The notes beneath the pieces were generated by a model. The model saw only the letters and a list, made by a program, of their open reading frames with translations, was not told the origin of the DNA and did no database searches. DNA of 34,570 nucleotides from Methylococcus sp. (GTDB lineage Bacteria > Pseudomonadota > Gammaproteobacteria > Methylococcales > Methylococcaceae), in assembly GCA_028688525.1 (NCBI GenBank), contig JAQTYA010000026.1, positions 1-34,570 on the forward strand, read 5' to 3'. This document shows positions 34,265-34,570 of the stretch, in pieces. Made by a program: the position numbers and the translations under genes. Position 1 is the stretch's first letter; each line of letters begins with the position of its first letter.

Positions 34265-34570
34265 TCATTCCGGCGGCTGCAGATCGCTCAGTTGCTTCCA
34301 GCGGTTGACTATGGTGCAAAACAGCCGGGCGGTCTGGTTGGCGTCGTAGGCGGCCGAATGGGCTTCCTGATGGTCCCAGCTCAGGCCGGCCGCCTGTGCC
34401 GCCCGCGCCAGGACCGTCTGGCCGTAAGCGAGGCCGCCGAGTGTCGCGGTGTCGAAGGTGCTGAACGGATGAAAAGGATTTTTCTTGATCTTAGCGCGGT
34501 TCGATGCGGCGTTGATGAAGGCGATATCGAAAGCCGGGTTATGGCCGACCAGGATCGCACGGGTACAGCC
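34265..34570 (-). CDS. rnt: Ribonuclease T (3' part, runs off right edge)
   Basis: The frame is open from the right edge to TGA 34267-34265, giving the last 101 residues. The protein reads [73 protein letters not shown] and ends [13 protein letters not shown]. The exonuclease III (DEDD) motif with HNPAFD and the H-x4-D motif (HSAAYD) matches RNase T, which trims tRNA CCA ends and 3' ends of stable RNAs. It is convergent with grxD. The start and N-terminal active-site residues lie outside the window. Confidence 0.93.
   Translation of the reverse strand, partial: GCTRAILVGHNPAFDIAFINAASNRAKIKKNPFHPFSTFDTATLGGLAYGQTVLARAAQAAGLSWDHQEAHSAAYDANQTARLFCTIVNRWKQLSDLQPPE

Overview
The window looks like chromosomal DNA of a free-living, GC-rich gammaproteobacterium. 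The gene orders lptG-lptF / pepA-holC-valS and pilB-pilC-pilD-coaE-zapD-yacG, together with argA, rnt, grxD, rppH and cpdA, are typical of that class. An LRV-type iron-sulfur protein, a sigma-54-type promoter and the base composition would fit a methanotroph (Methylococcaceae) or another diazotroph, but that placement is inference and no marker gene here proves it. I see no rRNA, tRNA, transposase, phage gene or CRISPR array.

Layout. 1-867 (minus): 5' part of a GH57 glycoside hydrolase running off the left edge. 1093-2590 (plus): rhodanese-ankyrin protein overlapping an LRV FeS-cluster protein. 2595-5459: two lytic transglycosylases transcribed divergently (membrane SLT and MltB) plus a small lipoprotein. 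5460-7629: 390-bp regulatory region with a sigma-54 -24/-12 element, then a beta-barrel porin and a small charged periplasmic protein ending in a hairpin. 7651-8976 (minus): a TolC-family outer-membrane protein with no adjacent pump genes. 9396-10068: a 62-aa membrane protein and an RDD protein. 10052-12254 (minus): lptF-lptG, with lptG broken by a single-base frameshift. 12335-17117: pepA-holC-valS. 17250-22764: pilB-pilC-pilD-coaE-zapD-yacG; a 7-bp tandem repeat sits at the start of yacG and disrupts its expected N-terminal frame. 22789-25939: cysG, a TusA-like protein, a HAD-IB phosphatase and rppH. 25861-33706 (minus): a long same-strand run argD-argF-(coiled-coil protein)-ilvD-argE-argA-cpdA, i.e. 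four of the arginine-pathway enzymes plus ilvD. 33923-34258: monothiol glutaredoxin. 34265-34570 (minus): 3' part of rnt.

How the genes work together. LptF and LptG form the membrane part of the LPS exporter. PilB, PilC and PilD are the type IV pilus motor, platform and prepilin peptidase. ArgA, ArgD, ArgE and ArgF cover steps 1, 4, 5 and 6 of the linear acetylated arginine pathway. The strongest unexplained signals are: (i) a structured, terminator-containing segment upstream of argD that also holds a 41-codon arginine-rich ORF and mutually exclusive hairpins, suggesting attenuation or a small RNA; (ii) the 7-bp repeat in yacG; (iii) the lptG frameshift; (iv) the sigma-54 porin unit.
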